Source: Frankia sp. QA3
GTDB taxonomy: Bacteria > Actinomycetota > Actinomycetes > Frankiales > Frankiaceae
Reading direction: 5' to 3'
Length of the DNA stretch: 64,000 bases
Assembly (NCBI RefSeq): GCF_000262465.1
Contig: NZ_CM001489.1
Location: 5,663,149-5,727,148 of the forward strand
Position numbers and translations under genes: made by a program. The notes under the pieces are model-generated. The model was not told where the DNA came from, did no database searches, and saw only the letters and a program-made list of their open reading frames with translations. Within the stretch, counting starts at the first letter, position 1. Each line of letters begins with the position of its first letter. Positions 9,270-19,948 of the stretch are shown here, in pieces.

Positions 9270-10634
9270 GTGAGCGTCACCGAGATCTCGCGCGGCGGCG
9301 CAGGCGGCGGCGCGGAGTTCGAGCGGACCCCGCCGCACGACCTCCCGGCCGAACAGAGCGTGCTCGGCGGCATGCTGCTGTCGAAGGACGCCATCGCCGA
9401 CGTCGTCGAGGTCCTGCGGATGGCGGACTTCTACCGCCCGGCTCACGGACTCGTCTACGAGGTCATCGGTGACCTGTACGGCCGGGGCGAGCCCGCCGAC
9501 GTCATCAGCGTCGCGGCCGAGCTCAGCCGCCGCGACCTGCTGGAACGGGTGGGCGGCCCGGCGTACATGCACACCCTGATCTCCAGCGTGCCCACCGCGG
9601 CGAACGCCGGATACTACGCGCGCATCGTCGCCGAGAAGGCGGTCCTGCGCCGCCTCGCCGAGGCCGGCACCCGCATCGTCCAGCTCGCCTACGGCGCCGC
9701 CCCCGACGTCAGCGACGTCGTGGACCGCGCCCAGGCCGCTGTGTACGAGGTGACCGAGCGGCGGGCGAATGACGACTACCTGCCGCTGGGGGAGCTGCTC
9801 AACCCGGCCCTGGAGGAGATCGAGTCGATCCAGGGCCGCGGGGAAGGCGCGCTGACCGGCGTGCCGACCGGCTTCGTCGACCTCGACGAGCTGACCAACG
9901 GCCTGCACGGCGGCCAGCTGTGGATCGTCGCGGCCCGGCCGGCCGTTGGGAAATCCACGCTGGGGTTGGATTTCGCGCGGGCGGCGTCGATCAAGAACGG
10001 GCTGACCTCGGTCATCTTCTCGCTGGAGATGAGCCGTATGGAGATCACCATGCGGCTGCTGTCGGCCGAGGCGCGGGTGTCGCTGCAGAACATCCGCACC
10101 GGCCGGCTCACCGACGACGACTGGGCCAGGTTGGCCCGCCGGATGGGCGAGGTGGCCGAGGCGCCGCTGTTCATCGACGACAGCCCGCACCTGACGATGA
10201 TGGAGATCCGGGCCAAGGCTCGCCGGCTCAAGCAGCGCAACGAACTGCGCCTGGTCATCCTCGACTACCTGCAGCTGATGTCGTCGCCGAAGAAGGTCGA
10301 GAGCCGTCAGCAGGAGGTCAGCGAGATCTCCCGGTCACTGAAGCTGCTGGCCAAGGAGCTCGACGTGCCGGTAGTCGCGATCTCCCAGCTCAACCGCGCC
10401 TCCGAGCAGCGGGCCGACAAGCGCCCCCAGGTCTCCGACCTGCGCGAGTCCGGCAGCCTCGAACAGGACGCCGACGCGGTCATCCTGCTCTACCGGGAGG
10501 ACACGGTCGAGAAGGAGTCGGCGCGTGCCGGGGAGGCGGACCTCATCATCGCCAAGCACCGCAACGGGCCGACCGGCACCGTCACCGTCGCCTTCCAGGG
10601 GCATTACTCGCGTTTCGTGGACATGGCGAACTGA
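9270..10634 (+). CDS. dnaB: Replicative DNA helicase DnaB
   Basis: Hexameric 5'-3' helicase of the replication fork. The N-terminal domain starts PPHDLPAEQSVLGGMLLS. The RecA-like domain has Walker A RPAVGKST (K228), SLEMSRMEI, the LVILDYLQLM Walker B region and QLNRASEQRADKRP. About 454 residues, so no intein. GTG 9270 has GGGGAGGG upstream; the frame is open further left, but that part does not resemble DnaB. Confidence 0.96.
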   Translation: MSVTEISRGGAGGGAEFERTPPHDLPAEQSVLGGMLLSKDAIADVVEVLRMADFYRPAHGLVYEVIGDLYGRGEPADVISVAAELSRRDLLERVGGPAYMHTLISSVPTAANAGYYARIVAEKAVLRRLAEAGTRIVQLAYGAAPDVSDVVDRAQAAVYEVTERRANDDYLPLGELLNPALEEIESIQGRGEGALTGVPTGFVDLDELTNGLHGGQLWIVAARPAVGKSTLGLDFARAASIKNGLTSVIFSLEMSRMEITMRLLSAEARVSLQNIRTGRLTDDDWARLARRMGEVAEAPLFIDDSPHLTMMEIRAKARRLKQRNELRLVILDYLQLMSSPKKVESRQQEVSEISRSLKLLAKELDVPVVAISQLNRASEQRADKRPQVSDLRESGSLEQDADAVILLYREDTVEKESARAGEADLIIAKHRNGPTGTVTVAFQGHYSRFVDMAN

Positions 10635-10806
10635 CCCGTCCCCGGCCCGGTTCCGGGCACGGGGTCCGACCGGTGCCCACCTGCGCTGGTCTGCGGACCA
10701 CGATCCCCGGACGGTGACACACTGGGCGCTATGACCCACGGGAAGATGCGGCCCCACGGGAAGATGCGGACCACGGGCTACATGCAGCGCACCGAGGAGA
10801 CGTCCG

Positions 10807-11151
10807 GTGAGTGATGGCGGGAACAGCGGCCCCGAGGGGTCGGGCGTCCTGGAGATTGCCCGGTTCGACGTCCAGCCAGGCACCGAGGAGAAGTTCGTGG
10901 CCGCCTACCGGGAGGTGCGCCCGGAGCTGGTCGGCACGCCCGGCTGCCGGGCCGCGCGGCTGACTCGGGGCATCGAGTCGCCATCGAGCTTCGTGCTGCT
11001 CGTCGAGTGGGAGACCCTCGACAGCCACCTGAAGAACTTCCGGGAGTCCGACCGTTTCGTCCGCTGGCGCGCGGCGCTGGGACCGTACTTCGCCGGCCCG
11101 CCGTCGGTCGCCCACGGCGTCGACGTCCCGGCCGGCCCCGACCCGGCCTGA
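10807..11151 (+). CDS. ABM-type (antibiotic biosynthesis monooxygenase-like) small protein
   Basis: 114 residues forming a dimeric alpha/beta-barrel-like pattern: [19 protein letters not shown], then a central [14 protein letters not shown] and a final [17 protein letters not shown]. This fits the ABM fold, whose members range from monooxygenases to haem-degrading enzymes. The substrate cannot be told. GTG start with ACGTCCG upstream, so the ribosome site is weak. Confidence 0.75.
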   Translation: MSDGGNSGPEGSGVLEIARFDVQPGTEEKFVAAYREVRPELVGTPGCRAARLTRGIESPSSFVLLVEWETLDSHLKNFRESDRFVRWRAALGPYFAGPPSVAHGVDVPAGPDPA

Positions 11152-11180
11152 CCTGCCCGCGATCGCCTGGACCCCTGACC

Positions 11181-12359
11181 ATGGAAGCGTTCTTCGGGTA
11201 TCTGTTCGTCGCGCCGTTGACGGCCGTCTTCTTCGGCTTCCTCATCTGGCTGATCCCGGCGATCGTGCTCCGCGACCGGATCGGCAGGCTTCAGGTCCGA
11301 CCGTTCGCGTTCTTCGTCACCGGCTACGCCTTCACGGTCGTCCTGACCCTTTACCTGCTCATCGCCCGGGCCTGGGTGGGACCGATCGCCGGCACCGTCG
11401 CCTCGCTGGGACTCGTCTGGGTGATTCGGGACCAGTGGCGGCGGCGCCGACCCCCTGGCAGCCGGAAGGTGAATCCCCGTGGCGGGCCGCCGCAGCCCGG
11501 TCAGCCGGGACCCGCCGGTCAGCAGCCAGCCGGGTACCCCGGTCAGCCGATCGGCCACCCGGGTCCGCCAGGCTATCCGGGTCCGCCCGGCTATCCGGGT
11601 CAGCCCGGCTATCTCGGCCACTCGGGCTATCCGGCCCAGTCGCCGCAACCTGGCTATCCGGCGCAGCCTCCTCATCCAGGCCAGCCCGGTCATCCCGGCG
11701 GTCCGGGGCAGCTTGGCCAGCCGGTTCAGCCCGGTCTTCCGGGTCGGGCGGGCCAGCCCGGTTATCAGAGTCCCCAGTCGCCCCCCTACCCGTCCGCCCA
11801 CCCGGGGAGCGCGGTGCCTGCCCCGCCCGGTTGGCCTGGCCTGCCGGCGGCCGGGCCGGCGGCAGGCGGGCCGAGGGCCGGCGGTCGCGGCGGAACGCCG
11901 CCCGCGAAGTCCGGTGCCCGCCCGCCGGGGGACGAGGACGGTCCGTCGATCTCCGACTTCCCACCGATCCCGGACTACCCGCCGCTGTCCGAGCATCCGT
12001 CGGTCCCCGACTTTCCCTCCATCCCGGACTTCCCGCCGATCCCAGACTTCCCGCCGATCCCAGACTTCCCGCCGATCCCGCCGATCCCGGACTACCCGCC
12101 GACCTTCGACGAGCACGCGGGCCCTGCGGCCGGCAGTGGCGGCGGGGACGATCTGGGTGGCACCGATCGCCCGACCGACCCGACCGGCGGGCCGGCAACC
12201 GGCGCTGGTTCGCCGCCCGACGCCCCGGCGGGTGGCCGAGGCGGCGGGCGGCGGATCGCCGGCTACCCATGGGCAGCCCCGCCGCCGGGACCGCGTCCGG
12301 GCGGCGCGACCCCGAGGCCGCCCCGGACACCGCCCGACGAGCCCGACCCGGACGCCTGA
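11181..12359 (+). CDS. Membrane protein with long Pro/Gly-rich repeat tail
   Basis: About 392 residues. The first 90 contain three hydrophobic helices ([20 protein letters not shown] onward). The rest is disordered: PGYPGQP-type repeats around residues 105-200, then short repeats of [12 protein letters not shown], partly exact 18-base units near 12010-12080. Architecture suggests a membrane anchor with a cytoplasmic low-complexity domain. No family recognised. ATG 11181 chosen because the open frame further left overlaps the previous gene and is not hydrophobic. Confidence 0.7.
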   Translation: MEAFFGYLFVAPLTAVFFGFLIWLIPAIVLRDRIGRLQVRPFAFFVTGYAFTVVLTLYLLIARAWVGPIAGTVASLGLVWVIRDQWRRRRPPGSRKVNPRGGPPQPGQPGPAGQQPAGYPGQPIGHPGPPGYPGPPGYPGQPGYLGHSGYPAQSPQPGYPAQPPHPGQPGHPGGPGQLGQPVQPGLPGRAGQPGYQSPQSPPYPSAHPGSAVPAPPGWPGLPAAGPAAGGPRAGGRGGTPPAKSGARPPGDEDGPSISDFPPIPDYPPLSEHPSVPDFPSIPDFPPIPDFPPIPDFPPIPPIPDYPPTFDEHAGPAAGSGGGDDLGGTDRPTDPTGGPATGAGSPPDAPAGGRGGGRRIAGYPWAAPPPGPRPGGATPRPPRTPPDEPDPDA

Positions 12360-12375
12360 ACGCCTGAACGCCCCC

Positions 12376-12420
12376 GCCTGTCCACGGGGATAAATCGGGC
12401 ACGAAACCCTGTGGACAGGC
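12376..12420 (+). repeat. 45-base palindromic element, copy A
   Basis: Arms 12376-12389 (GCCTGTCCACGGGG) and 12407-12420 pair over 14 bases with one G-U pair. The 17-base loop is ATAAATCGGGCACGAAA. It starts 17 bases after a stop codon. Same length, arm design and loop as copies at 12449, 22319 and 57580. Confidence 0.85.
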
Positions 12421-12448
12421 AAGGAAGGCCCGGCGCGGCCCCGGCCCC

Positions 12449-12493
12449 GCCTATCCGGAGGGATAAATCAGGCACGAAGCCCTCTGGATAGGC
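12449..12493 (+). repeat. 45-base palindromic element, copy B
   Basis: Arms 12449-12462 (GCCTATCCGGAGGG) and 12480-12493 pair over 14 bases with one G-U pair. The loop ATAAATCAGGCACGAAG differs from copy A at two of 17 positions, while the arms differ more, in a compensatory way. It lies in the same spacer as copy A, upstream of ilvD. Confidence 0.85.
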
Positions 12494-12630
12494 AGGGGAA
12501 GGTTCGGACGTCGCCGACGGGCGGGTTCGCGTGATCGGGCCGCTGCGCAGGGTGGCGCCCGTGATGTGGCGTACCGTCGTGGCATCGCCAGTCCGCTGCC
12601 GGCGGTCCCCGTCGGGGCGTAGCCGACGTG

Positions 12631-14499
12631 ATGTCCGAGGTCGAGATGCCCGCTCTCCGCTCCCGTACCACCACGCATGGCCGGAACATGGCCGGGGCCC
12701 GCGCCCTGTGGCGCGCGACCGGCATGACCGATGACGACTTCGGCAAGCCGATCATCGCCGTCGCGAACAGCTTCACCCAGTTCGTGCCGGGCCACGTGCA
12801 CCTGCGTAACCTCGGCGCCCTGGTCGCGGGGGCGGTCGCCGAGTCCGGGGGAGTGGCCCGGGAGTTCAACACGATCGCCGTCGACGACGGCATCGCGATG
12901 GGGCACGGCGGGATGCTGTACTCGCTGCCGTCGCGGGAGATCATCGCCGACAGCGTCGAGTACATGGTCAACGCGCACTGTGCCGACGCGCTGGTCTGCA
13001 TCTCCAACTGCGACAAGATCACTCCGGGCATGCTGCTCGCGGCACTGCGCCTCAACATCCCGACCGTGTTCGTCTCCGGCGGGGCGATGGAGTCCGGCAA
13101 CGCGGTGATCTCCGGCGGCACGGCCCGCTCCAAGCTCGATCTCATCACGGCGATGTCCGCGGCGGTGAACCCGGAGGTCTCCGACGGCGACCTGTCGACG
13201 ATCGAGCGGTCGGCCTGCCCCACCTGCGGTTCCTGCTCCGGCATGTTCACCGCGAACTCGATGAACTGCCTGACCGAGGCGATGGGGCTGTCCCTGCCCG
13301 GCAACGGTTCGACGCTGGCCACCGCCGCCGCCCGCCGTGAGCTGTTCGTCGAGGCCGGCCGGCTCGTCGTCGACCTGGCCCGGCGCTACTACGAGAAGGA
13401 CGACGAGGCCGTCCTGCCCCGCTCGATCGCGACGGCCGCGGCCTTCCGTAACGCGTTCGCCGTGGACGTGGCGATGGGCGGCTCGACGAACACTGTGCTG
13501 CACCTGCTCGCCGCCGCCGTCGAGGCCGGCGTCGACGTCACGCTCGCCGACATCGACCAGATCTCGCGCACCGTGCCCTGCCTGTGCAAGGTCGCGCCCA
13601 GCTCCACCCATTACTACATGGAGGACGTGCACCGGGCCGGCGGGATCCCGGCGATCCTCGGAGAGCTGGACCGGGCCGGCCTGCTCGACCAGGACACCCA
13701 CTCGGTGCACGCGGCCAGCCTGCGCGAGTTCCTCGACCGCTGGGATGTCCGTGGTGCGAACCCCTCGCCGGACGCGGTCGAGCTGTTCCACGCGGCGCCG
13801 GGCGGGGTGCGCACGATCGAGCCGTTCAGCTCCACCAACCGCTGGGATTCCCTCGACACCGACGGGGAGAACGGCTGCATCCGCTCCGTCGAGCACGCCT
13901 ACTCCGCCGAGGGCGGCCTCGCCGTGCTGTTCGGCAACCTCGCCACCGAAGGCGCGGTCGTCAAGACCGCCGGGGTGGACGAGAGCCAGTGGTCCTTCCG
14001 CGGCCCGGCGCTCGTCGTCGAGAGCCAGGAGGACGCGGTCGACGCCATCCTGAACAAGCGGGTCCAGCCCGGAGATGTGATCATCGTCCGGTACGAGGGC
14101 CCCCGGGGCGGCCCCGGCATGCAGGAGATGCTCTACCCGACGGCCTTCCTCAAGGGGCGGGGCCTCGGGCCCAAGTGTGCGCTGATCACGGACGGCCGGT
14201 TCTCCGGCGGGAGCTCGGGCCTGTCGATCGGCCACGTCTCACCGGAGGCGGCGCACGGCGGCACGATCGCCCTTGTTCGCGACGGCGACCTCATCGACAT
14301 CGACATTCCGACGCGTCGGCTGGAACTGCTCGTCTCCGAGGAGGAACTGGCGCGGCGGCGGACCGAGCTGGAGGCGGCCGGTGGCTACCGGCCGGCGAAC
14401 CGGGAACGCCCCGTCTCGGCGGCGCTGCGCGCCTACGCGGCGATGGCGACCTCGGCGTCGACCGGCGCCGCGCGCGACGTCGGCCTCCTGGGCGGCTGA
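12631..14499 (+). CDS. ilvD: Dihydroxy-acid dehydratase
   Basis: Fe-S enzyme of valine, leucine and isoleucine synthesis. About 622 residues, the long form. Diagnostic stretches: [13 protein letters not shown], the cluster Cys in [10 protein letters not shown], the second in [18 protein letters not shown], and [23 protein letters not shown] near the end. ATG 12631; a GTG just upstream in the same frame is an alternative. The TGA lies in a 16-base tandem duplication. Confidence 0.96.
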   Translation: MSEVEMPALRSRTTTHGRNMAGARALWRATGMTDDDFGKPIIAVANSFTQFVPGHVHLRNLGALVAGAVAESGGVAREFNTIAVDDGIAMGHGGMLYSLPSREIIADSVEYMVNAHCADALVCISNCDKITPGMLLAALRLNIPTVFVSGGAMESGNAVISGGTARSKLDLITAMSAAVNPEVSDGDLSTIERSACPTCGSCSGMFTANSMNCLTEAMGLSLPGNGSTLATAAARRELFVEAGRLVVDLARRYYEKDDEAVLPRSIATAAAFRNAFAVDVAMGGSTNTVLHLLAAAVEAGVDVTLADIDQISRTVPCLCKVAPSSTHYYMEDVHRAGGIPAILGELDRAGLLDQDTHSVHAASLREFLDRWDVRGANPSPDAVELFHAAPGGVRTIEPFSSTNRWDSLDTDGENGCIRSVEHAYSAEGGLAVLFGNLATEGAVVKTAGVDESQWSFRGPALVVESQEDAVDAILNKRVQPGDVIIVRYEGPRGGPGMQEMLYPTAFLKGRGLGPKCALITDGRFSGGSSGLSIGHVSPEAAHGGTIALVRDGDLIDIDIPTRRLELLVSEEELARRRTELEAAGGYRPANRERPVSAALRAYAAMATSASTGAARDVGLLGG

Positions 14500-14523
14500 C
14501 GTCGCGAGCGGCTGACGTCGCGA
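14492..14523. repeat. 16-base tandem duplication across the ilvD stop
   Basis: Two exact copies of GCGGCTGACGTCGCGA plus a partial third to 14532. The first copy contains the ilvD TGA (14497-14499), so the stop is duplicated. Confidence 0.85.
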
Positions 14524-14527
14524 GCGG

Positions 14528-14561
14528 CTGACCGGCCCGGCCCTCGGGCGGGGCCGGTCAG
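14528..14561. terminator. Bidirectional terminator-like hairpin between ilvD and egtD
   Basis: CTGACCGGCCC (14528 on) pairs with GGGCCGGTCAG (ending 14561) around a GC-rich loop. It sits exactly between two converging genes. No T-tract. Confidence 0.55.
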
Positions 14562-14564
14562 GGC

Positions 14565-15659
14565 TCAGACCGGGGCCGCGGCGGGCGCGGTCGAAGGCGT
14601 CGCGAGGGTCACGGCGAAATCGCCCTCGGGGTCGGTCCATTGCTGGGTCACTGCCCAGCCGGCGTCCGCCAGCTCCGCGGTGATCCCGTCCCGGGTGAAC
14701 TTCGCGCTGATCTCGGTCAGCAGGTCCTCCCCGCGCTGGAATTCGACGGTCAGTGCGAGGGAGTCGATGGTCACCCGCTGGTCGCGGACCGCGCGCAGCC
14801 GCATCTCGATCCAGGAGTCCGCCGCGTTCCACCGGGCGACGTGCGCGAAGCCGCGGATGTCGAAGTCCGCGCCCAGCTCCCGATTGATCACGGTGAGCAC
14901 GTTGCGGTTGAACGCGGCGGTCACGCCGGCCCCGTCGTCGTAGGCGGCGACGAGCCGGTCCGGGTCCTTGACCAGGTCCGTGCCGAGCAGCAGGGCGTCG
15001 GTGGAGCCGCACTGCTCGCGCAGCGCGCGCAGGAACCCGCCGCGCTGGGCGGGCTGCATGTTGCCGATCGTGCCGCCGAGGAAGGCGATCAGGCGCCGAC
15101 CGCCGCCGGGCAGGTGCGACAGGTGCCGCTCGAAGTCGCCGACGACCGCATGCACGGCCAGGTCCGGGTAGGCGGCGATGAGGCTGCGACCGGCCTGCGT
15201 CAGCGTGGACTCGTCGACGTCGAACGGGACGAACCGGCGTAGGCCGCCGGCGGCCCGCAGGGCGTCGAGCAGCAGCCGGGTCTTCTCGGACGTGCCCGAG
15301 CCCAGTTCGATGAGCGTGTCGGCGGGGCAGGCGGTCGCGATGTCGCTCGCGTGGCTGTCGAGGATCGCCCGCTCACGCCGGGTGGGGTAGTACTCCGGCA
15401 GCTTGGTGATCTCGTCGAACAGCATGCCGCCGGTGGCGTCGTAGAACCACTTCGGCGGCAGTTCCCGGGGATTCGCGGTGAGCCCGGTGAGCACGTCGCG
15501 GGCCAGGGCGACGGCACGGTCCGCCGCACTCACGTGCCGGTCCAGGGCGAGCCCCGGGGCCGAGGTCGCCGCGGCGACCTCGGCGCCGCCGGCGATGCCG
15601 TCCATGCCGGAGGTGCCGGCGGCACCCGCGGAGGTGGTCGTCGGAGTCCTCGGTGTCAT
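14565..15659 (-). CDS. egtD: L-histidine N(alpha)-methyltransferase EgtD
   Basis: SAM enzyme that trimethylates histidine to hercynine, the first step of ergothioneine synthesis. Shows PKWFYDATGGMLFDEIT, LPEYYPTRRE, the SAM motif LIELGSGTSEKTR, FVPFDVDES and FLGGTIGNM, all typical of EgtD. I choose ATG 15659 because GGAGGG precedes it; two upstream in-frame starts add only 5-11 residues. Last gene of egtABCD, 43 bases after egtC. Confidence 0.95.
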   Translation of the reverse strand: MTPRTPTTTSAGAAGTSGMDGIAGGAEVAAATSAPGLALDRHVSAADRAVALARDVLTGLTANPRELPPKWFYDATGGMLFDEITKLPEYYPTRRERAILDSHASDIATACPADTLIELGSGTSEKTRLLLDALRAAGGLRRFVPFDVDESTLTQAGRSLIAAYPDLAVHAVVGDFERHLSHLPGGGRRLIAFLGGTIGNMQPAQRGGFLRALREQCGSTDALLLGTDLVKDPDRLVAAYDDGAGVTAAFNRNVLTVINRELGADFDIRGFAHVARWNAADSWIEMRLRAVRDQRVTIDSLALTVEFQRGEDLLTEISAKFTRDGITAELADAGWAVTQQWTDPEGDFAVTLATPSTAPAAAPV

Positions 15660-15702
15660 CGTGGCGCCCTCCATCGACGTGGTGCAACCCACAGTAACCG
15701 AT

Positions 15703-16533
15703 CTAGGAGATCAAACTACGAAGAGTGACTTTGTGCGTGTTGGCCACGAGGAGATGATGGTCCGGAACGTCGACCCAGCCCGGTTCGTCATCATCCGGCT
15801 CGCTCGCGACCAGCACGCCGTCGGGCTCCACCCGGTAGAACAGGCTGTCCCGCCAGGCGGTCGCGACCAGCTGGGTGCCATCCGTCACCAGCAGGTTCAG
15901 CCGGGCCTCGTCGCCGTCGACCGCCGCTGCCGCCGGTTCTGGCTGAGGTTCCGTCCCGGACGCCCAGTCGCCGGCCCACGGCACCACGCCACCCGCCCGT
16001 CGATCCGCGAGGCCCGCGCCACTCAGTGACAGCACGACGTCGGCAACGGCGTCGGCCAGCGGGCGCTTCCCGGCCTGCTCCCAGACCAGCGCGGCCAGCA
16101 GCGCCGAGTCGCACGCGGAATCGGGCTCGGGGGCGCCGGGCCGCTCGCGCAACAGCGCCCGCACGGCCGCGGGGTCGACGCGCCCGTTGTGGCTGAGCAG
16201 CCGGGCCCCGTCGGTGAAAGGGGCCGTCGACGACTCCTCCACCGGCATGCCCACGCTGGCGCTGCGCACCGCCGCCAGCACGCAGCCGGACGCGATCGCG
16301 CCCGCCATCGACGCGTAGGAGGCGTCTGTCCACATCGGCACCGCGCGGCGCACCCGGGCGGGCTGCGGGCGCAGCGCCGGGGCGTACCAGCCGACCCCGA
16401 AGCCGTCGGCGTTGATCGTGCCGTGCCGCATCCGGCGCGGTGCCCAGGACTGGCGCAGCAGGCTGTGCGGTGCGTTCATGGTCAGCCGCGCCAGGGTGCG
16501 CGGCGCTCCGAGCCAGGCGAGATGGCGGCACAT
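15703..16533 (-). CDS. egtC: Gamma-glutamyl-hercynylcysteine sulfoxide amidohydrolase EgtC
   Basis: Class II glutamine-amidotransferase fold; removes glutamate from the EgtB product. It begins MCRHLAWLG, so Cys2 becomes the N-terminal nucleophile after Met removal; this fixes the start. NADGFGVGWY and the SHNGRV segment are also typical. Placed 4 bases after egtB, as in other ergothioneine operons. Confidence 0.95.
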   Translation of the reverse strand: MCRHLAWLGAPRTLARLTMNAPHSLLRQSWAPRRMRHGTINADGFGVGWYAPALRPQPARVRRAVPMWTDASYASMAGAIASGCVLAAVRSASVGMPVEESSTAPFTDGARLLSHNGRVDPAAVRALLRERPGAPEPDSACDSALLAALVWEQAGKRPLADAVADVVLSLSGAGLADRRAGGVVPWAGDWASGTEPQPEPAAAAVDGDEARLNLLVTDGTQLVATAWRDSLFYRVEPDGVLVASEPDDDEPGWVDVPDHHLLVANTHKVTLRSLIS

Positions 16534-16537
16534 CGAC

Positions 16538-17971
16538 TCAGCCGGCGTCGCGGGCCAGCCGGAAGCCCGCGAAGATCTGGCGGCGGATCGGGTAGTCCCA
16601 GTTGCGGAAGGTGGTGCGCACGGCCGCCGGATCCGTCGCCCAGCTTCCGCCGCGCAGGACACGGAATGCCGAATCCCTGCCGGGCCTGGGGAAGAAGACC
16701 TCGCTGTACTCGCGGTACGGATGGGAGCGGAAGCCCGGGTAGGGCGTGAAACCGCTCGCGGTCCATTCCCACACGTCCCCGATCATCTGCTCGGCTCCGC
16801 AGGGACTCGCGCCCGCGGGGTAGGCCCCCAGCGGGGCCGGGCCACTCGTGCGATGACCCAGGTTGGCATGCTCCGGCGTCGGATCGGTGTCCCCCCACGG
16901 ATAGCGCCGTGAACGTCCGGTGGCCGGGTCGTGGGCGGCGGCCTTCTCCCACTCCGCCTCGGTGGGCAGCCGGCGGCCGGCCCAGCGGGCGTGCGCCTCG
17001 GCCTCGTACCAGCAGACGTGCTGGACCGGCTCGTCGAGCGGCACCGGCTCGACCCGGCCGAAGCGCCGGCGCAGCCACACCTCGCCCTCGCGCCACCAGA
17101 ACGCCGGCGCCGTCAGGTTCTCCTGCTGACGCCACTGCCAGCCCGCGGCCGACCACAGACGCTCGTCGTCGTAGCCGCCGGCCTCGATGAAGGCGATGTG
17201 CGCCCCATTGGACACCGGCAGGGTGTCGATCCAGAACGCCGGCAGGTCCACCTGGTGCGCGGGTCGCTCGTTGTCGTACGCCCAGGGCTCGATGCTGGTG
17301 CCGAGCGTGCACGGCCCGGCCGGCACCAGCACCTCGGCGCGCGGCACGGGCCGTCCGGGCGGTGGCGCCTGCCCCGCAGCGAGCAGCGGCGGCCCGGCAC
17401 GCAGCTGATGGGTGGCGAGCATCGTCTCGTCGTGCTGGTGCTCGTGCTGGATGACCATGCCGTAGACGAAGCCGTCAGCGAGTAGCCGGTGCCGGTCCGC
17501 GGCCGGGTCGGGTCCCACCGGCCCGCCGGGTCCGCCGGCGCCGGGAACCGGTGGCGCGTCGACCTCCCCGGCGTCGGCGGGCAGCGGCGCGAGCCGGTCG
17601 AGGATGTCGAGGGTCCGGCCGCGGACCTCGCGCAGGTAGGCGCGGGCCTCGGCCGGGCCGAGCAGCGCGAGGCGGATCCGGCTGGCCCGGCTGTGCCGGA
17701 AGGCGTCGTAGACGTCGTCGAGGCCGGGCCGGGTCGCGGCGACGTCGCTGAGCGCGCGCACCAGCCAGAGATCCTCGTAGTTGCCGATGTGGGCGAGGTC
17801 CCAGACCAGCGGCGACATCAGTGGCGAGTGCTGGCGGACGAGCTCGTCGGTGTCGATGTCGGTGTAGGCCAGCGAGCGCGCCCGCGCGAGGTCGAGCGCG
17901 CTGGCCACGGCCTGCGCGGTGACCGGCGCCGCCGGGGGCGCCGGATCCTGGGTCAGGCGACCGAAACGCAC
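16538..17971 (-). CDS. egtB: Hercynine oxygenase EgtB
   Basis: Non-haem iron enzyme that joins hercynine and gamma-glutamyl-cysteine as a sulfoxide. N-terminal DinB-like domain with QHEHQHDET containing the iron-binding HX3HXE; C-terminal formylglycine-generating/sulfatase-modifying fold ([36 protein letters not shown]). About 477 residues. GTG 17971 overlaps the egtA stop by 19 bases; longer frames to the left are antisense-like and not homologous. Confidence 0.95.
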   Translation of the reverse strand: MRFGRLTQDPAPPAAPVTAQAVASALDLARARSLAYTDIDTDELVRQHSPLMSPLVWDLAHIGNYEDLWLVRALSDVAATRPGLDDVYDAFRHSRASRIRLALLGPAEARAYLREVRGRTLDILDRLAPLPADAGEVDAPPVPGAGGPGGPVGPDPAADRHRLLADGFVYGMVIQHEHQHDETMLATHQLRAGPPLLAAGQAPPPGRPVPRAEVLVPAGPCTLGTSIEPWAYDNERPAHQVDLPAFWIDTLPVSNGAHIAFIEAGGYDDERLWSAAGWQWRQQENLTAPAFWWREGEVWLRRRFGRVEPVPLDEPVQHVCWYEAEAHARWAGRRLPTEAEWEKAAAHDPATGRSRRYPWGDTDPTPEHANLGHRTSGPAPLGAYPAGASPCGAEQMIGDVWEWTASGFTPYPGFRSHPYREYSEVFFPRPGRDSAFRVLRGGSWATDPAAVRTTFRNWDYPIRRQIFAGFRLARDAG

Positions 17972-19602
17972 AGTTGTGCCTCCTCGCGCAGCAGGCCGGT
18001 CGGGCCGATCAGGGCGAACCGCTCGGACAGTTCGTCGGCCGGACATCGGCCACGTTGCGGATAACGTTCGTTGAAAATCTCGACCGCCTCGGCGAGGTCG
18101 GCGCAACCGGCGCGGTGCAGCGCGGCGGCGGCGAGCTCCAGGCAGCGCACCGCAGCCAGCCGCAGGGGCTCGTCGGCCATGCCGAGCATCGCCGCGGCCG
18201 GCCAGCGTCGGGCCACCGGCGCGCATGCCTCGGCCGCTCCCCGGGCGGCGACCGGATCGTCGAGAAGAGCGGTGGCCACCGCCACCGCCACCCGCCAGCC
18301 CTCCCCGGGCTGGGCGTCGAGGTAGCGCAGCTCCCACCAGCCTCGCGGGCGCACGGGCGGGAACACCGTCGTGGCGTGGTATGACAGATCGTCGAGGGTC
18401 GGCGCCCGTTCGACCGGGCCCCGCCCGGCGACCCAGTCCCCGAACGTGTGCCCGCCGGTCACCGCGACGAAGCGGCGGTCCTCGCCGGGCCCGACGTCGC
18501 CCGCCGGGTCGCCGATCATCATCAGCTTCGCGTCCAGCAGGTACCTCGCCCAACGGTCGACGAGATCATAGGGTCGCGCCGTCGCCGCGCCAGGCCCCGT
18601 GCCGCGGGTCGTCGGCGGCGCGGGCAGGTCCAGCACGGAGCCGGTGCGGCTCGCATCGATGCCCGACCAGACCGCCTGGCGGGTCGAGCGCCAGCCGGTA
18701 CGCCGGCCGGCCAACGCCGGCGAGGCGGCGAACATCGCGGTCAGCACCGGCCCGACCTCGTGGGCCAGCCGGAACCGGTGGGCCGCCTGCGCGGGCGTCG
18801 CGCCGAGGTCCAGATTCACCTGGACGGATGCGGTGGAGCACATCATCACCTCGCCGGAGGTCCCCCCACCGGTCCGGAAGTGCTCCTCCATGGCGGCGTA
18901 CCGGGAGGCGGTGGTCTGGCGCACCCCGGCGCGCAGCGGATCCACCCCCATCCCGACGACCGCGAGGCCGTCCTCGGCCAGCGCCGCCCGCACCAGGTGA
19001 AGGTCCGCGGCGGTGGACTGGACGGCCGCCGCGAGCCCGGCCGGCGGACCCGACAGCTCCAGCTGGCCGCCGGGCTCGAAGGTGAGCAGGCTGCCCCCCG
19101 GCAGGACCGGCCCGGCGGCGCCGGCGCCCAGGCCGGCGATCCGGTCAAGCGCCCGGCGGGTCCGCGCCGGCGGGACCGGCTGGTGGACCGCCCGGCTGTC
19201 CACGACGAACCACTCCGTCTCGATCCCCACCGACGTCTCGATCCCCACCGACGTCTCGATCCCCACCGACGTCTCGATCCCCACCGACGTCTCGGAGCCT
19301 GGTGACCTCTCGGAGGTCGGCGACGGCTCGGGGCTCGGCGGGGAGCCGGGGCCCGCGACATCACCGCCAGGCACCAGGAGTGACCCTCCCGCGGGGTTCT
19401 CGGCCGGGGCGACGCAGCCGGCGGCGAAGGCCCACACCGCGTCGAGGTCGACGGGCCGGTCCGGGTGAGCCGACTCCGGGCGAGTCGGGGCGGAGGGCTG
19501 TCGGCCGGGCGACTGTCGGCCTGGCGACGGTGCTCCCGGCGATCGGTGGGACGACGGCGGCTCATCGTCCCCGGATCCCCGGAGTGTCACGTGACGTGGC
19601 AT
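17953..19602 (-). CDS. egtA: Glutamate-cysteine ligase EgtA
   Basis: GCS2-family ligase making gamma-glutamylcysteine for ergothioneine. It has [12 protein letters not shown], the conserved Glu-rich first strand; [11 protein letters not shown]; and [21 protein letters not shown]. About 549 residues if ATG 19602 is used. The first 80 or so residues are disordered and include a repeated ETSVGI block that copies the catalytic-strand codons. Start not certain. First gene of egtABCD; no egtE in this window. Confidence 0.9.
   Translation of the reverse strand: MPRHVTLRGSGDDEPPSSHRSPGAPSPGRQSPGRQPSAPTRPESAHPDRPVDLDAVWAFAAGCVAPAENPAGGSLLVPGGDVAGPGSPPSPEPSPTSERSPGSETSVGIETSVGIETSVGIETSVGIETEWFVVDSRAVHQPVPPARTRRALDRIAGLGAGAAGPVLPGGSLLTFEPGGQLELSGPPAGLAAAVQSTAADLHLVRAALAEDGLAVVGMGVDPLRAGVRQTTASRYAAMEEHFRTGGGTSGEVMMCSTASVQVNLDLGATPAQAAHRFRLAHEVGPVLTAMFAASPALAGRRTGWRSTRQAVWSGIDASRTGSVLDLPAPPTTRGTGPGAATARPYDLVDRWARYLLDAKLMMIGDPAGDVGPGEDRRFVAVTGGHTFGDWVAGRGPVERAPTLDDLSYHATTVFPPVRPRGWWELRYLDAQPGEGWRVAVAVATALLDDPVAARGAAEACAPVARRWPAAAMLGMADEPLRLAAVRCLELAAAALHRAGCADLAEAVEIFNERYPQRGRCPADELSERFALIGPTGLLREEAQLCVSVA
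19217..19288 (-). repeat. In-frame 18-base minisatellite in egtA, 4 units
   Basis: Four exact units of GTCTCGATCCCCACCGAC (+ strand). On the coding strand they read SVGIET repeatedly, running directly into the conserved SVGIETEW of the ligase. The unit appears to be a tandem amplification of the active-strand codons. Confidence 0.92.
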
Positions 19603-19948
19603 TCTGCGGCTCCTTCTCGGTGCTGCCACCGGTCGGCGCGGCGCCCGGTGGCGGCCTTCCCGGGGGGTTCTCCCCTGCGCGGCCCGCTCCCTACCCGGCT
19701 GTTGCGTGTGGTGTCGCCTCGGCCGGTTCGCCGATGGGTGGTATAGATGTGGGTTCAACGTGGTTCTCTCTCGCATATTCCACGCCCTTGACCCTGTCGC
19801 TGTTGTGTATTCGATGGAATGGTGACCGGGATGGACCAGAAAGCCGGTAGCGCGCCGTGACGGACTGGCGCCCGACCCGGTCCCGGACCCGGAGACAACG
19901 CCGAGCGCGACGGCGTCATGACGGCGCCGGGAGGTGGTGACCGCGGCC
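19603..19948. other. Divergent spacer between egtA and the NERD gene
   Basis: About 345 bases without a recognisable gene. It must hold the egt operon promoter (minus) and the NERD promoter (plus). It includes a locally AT-richer part near 19740-19830, but I could not assign -35/-10 boxes with confidence. Confidence 0.4.

Noticed and set aside
9270-10634. Intein in DnaB
   Set aside because: DnaB is about 454 residues with uninterrupted motifs, so no intein is present.
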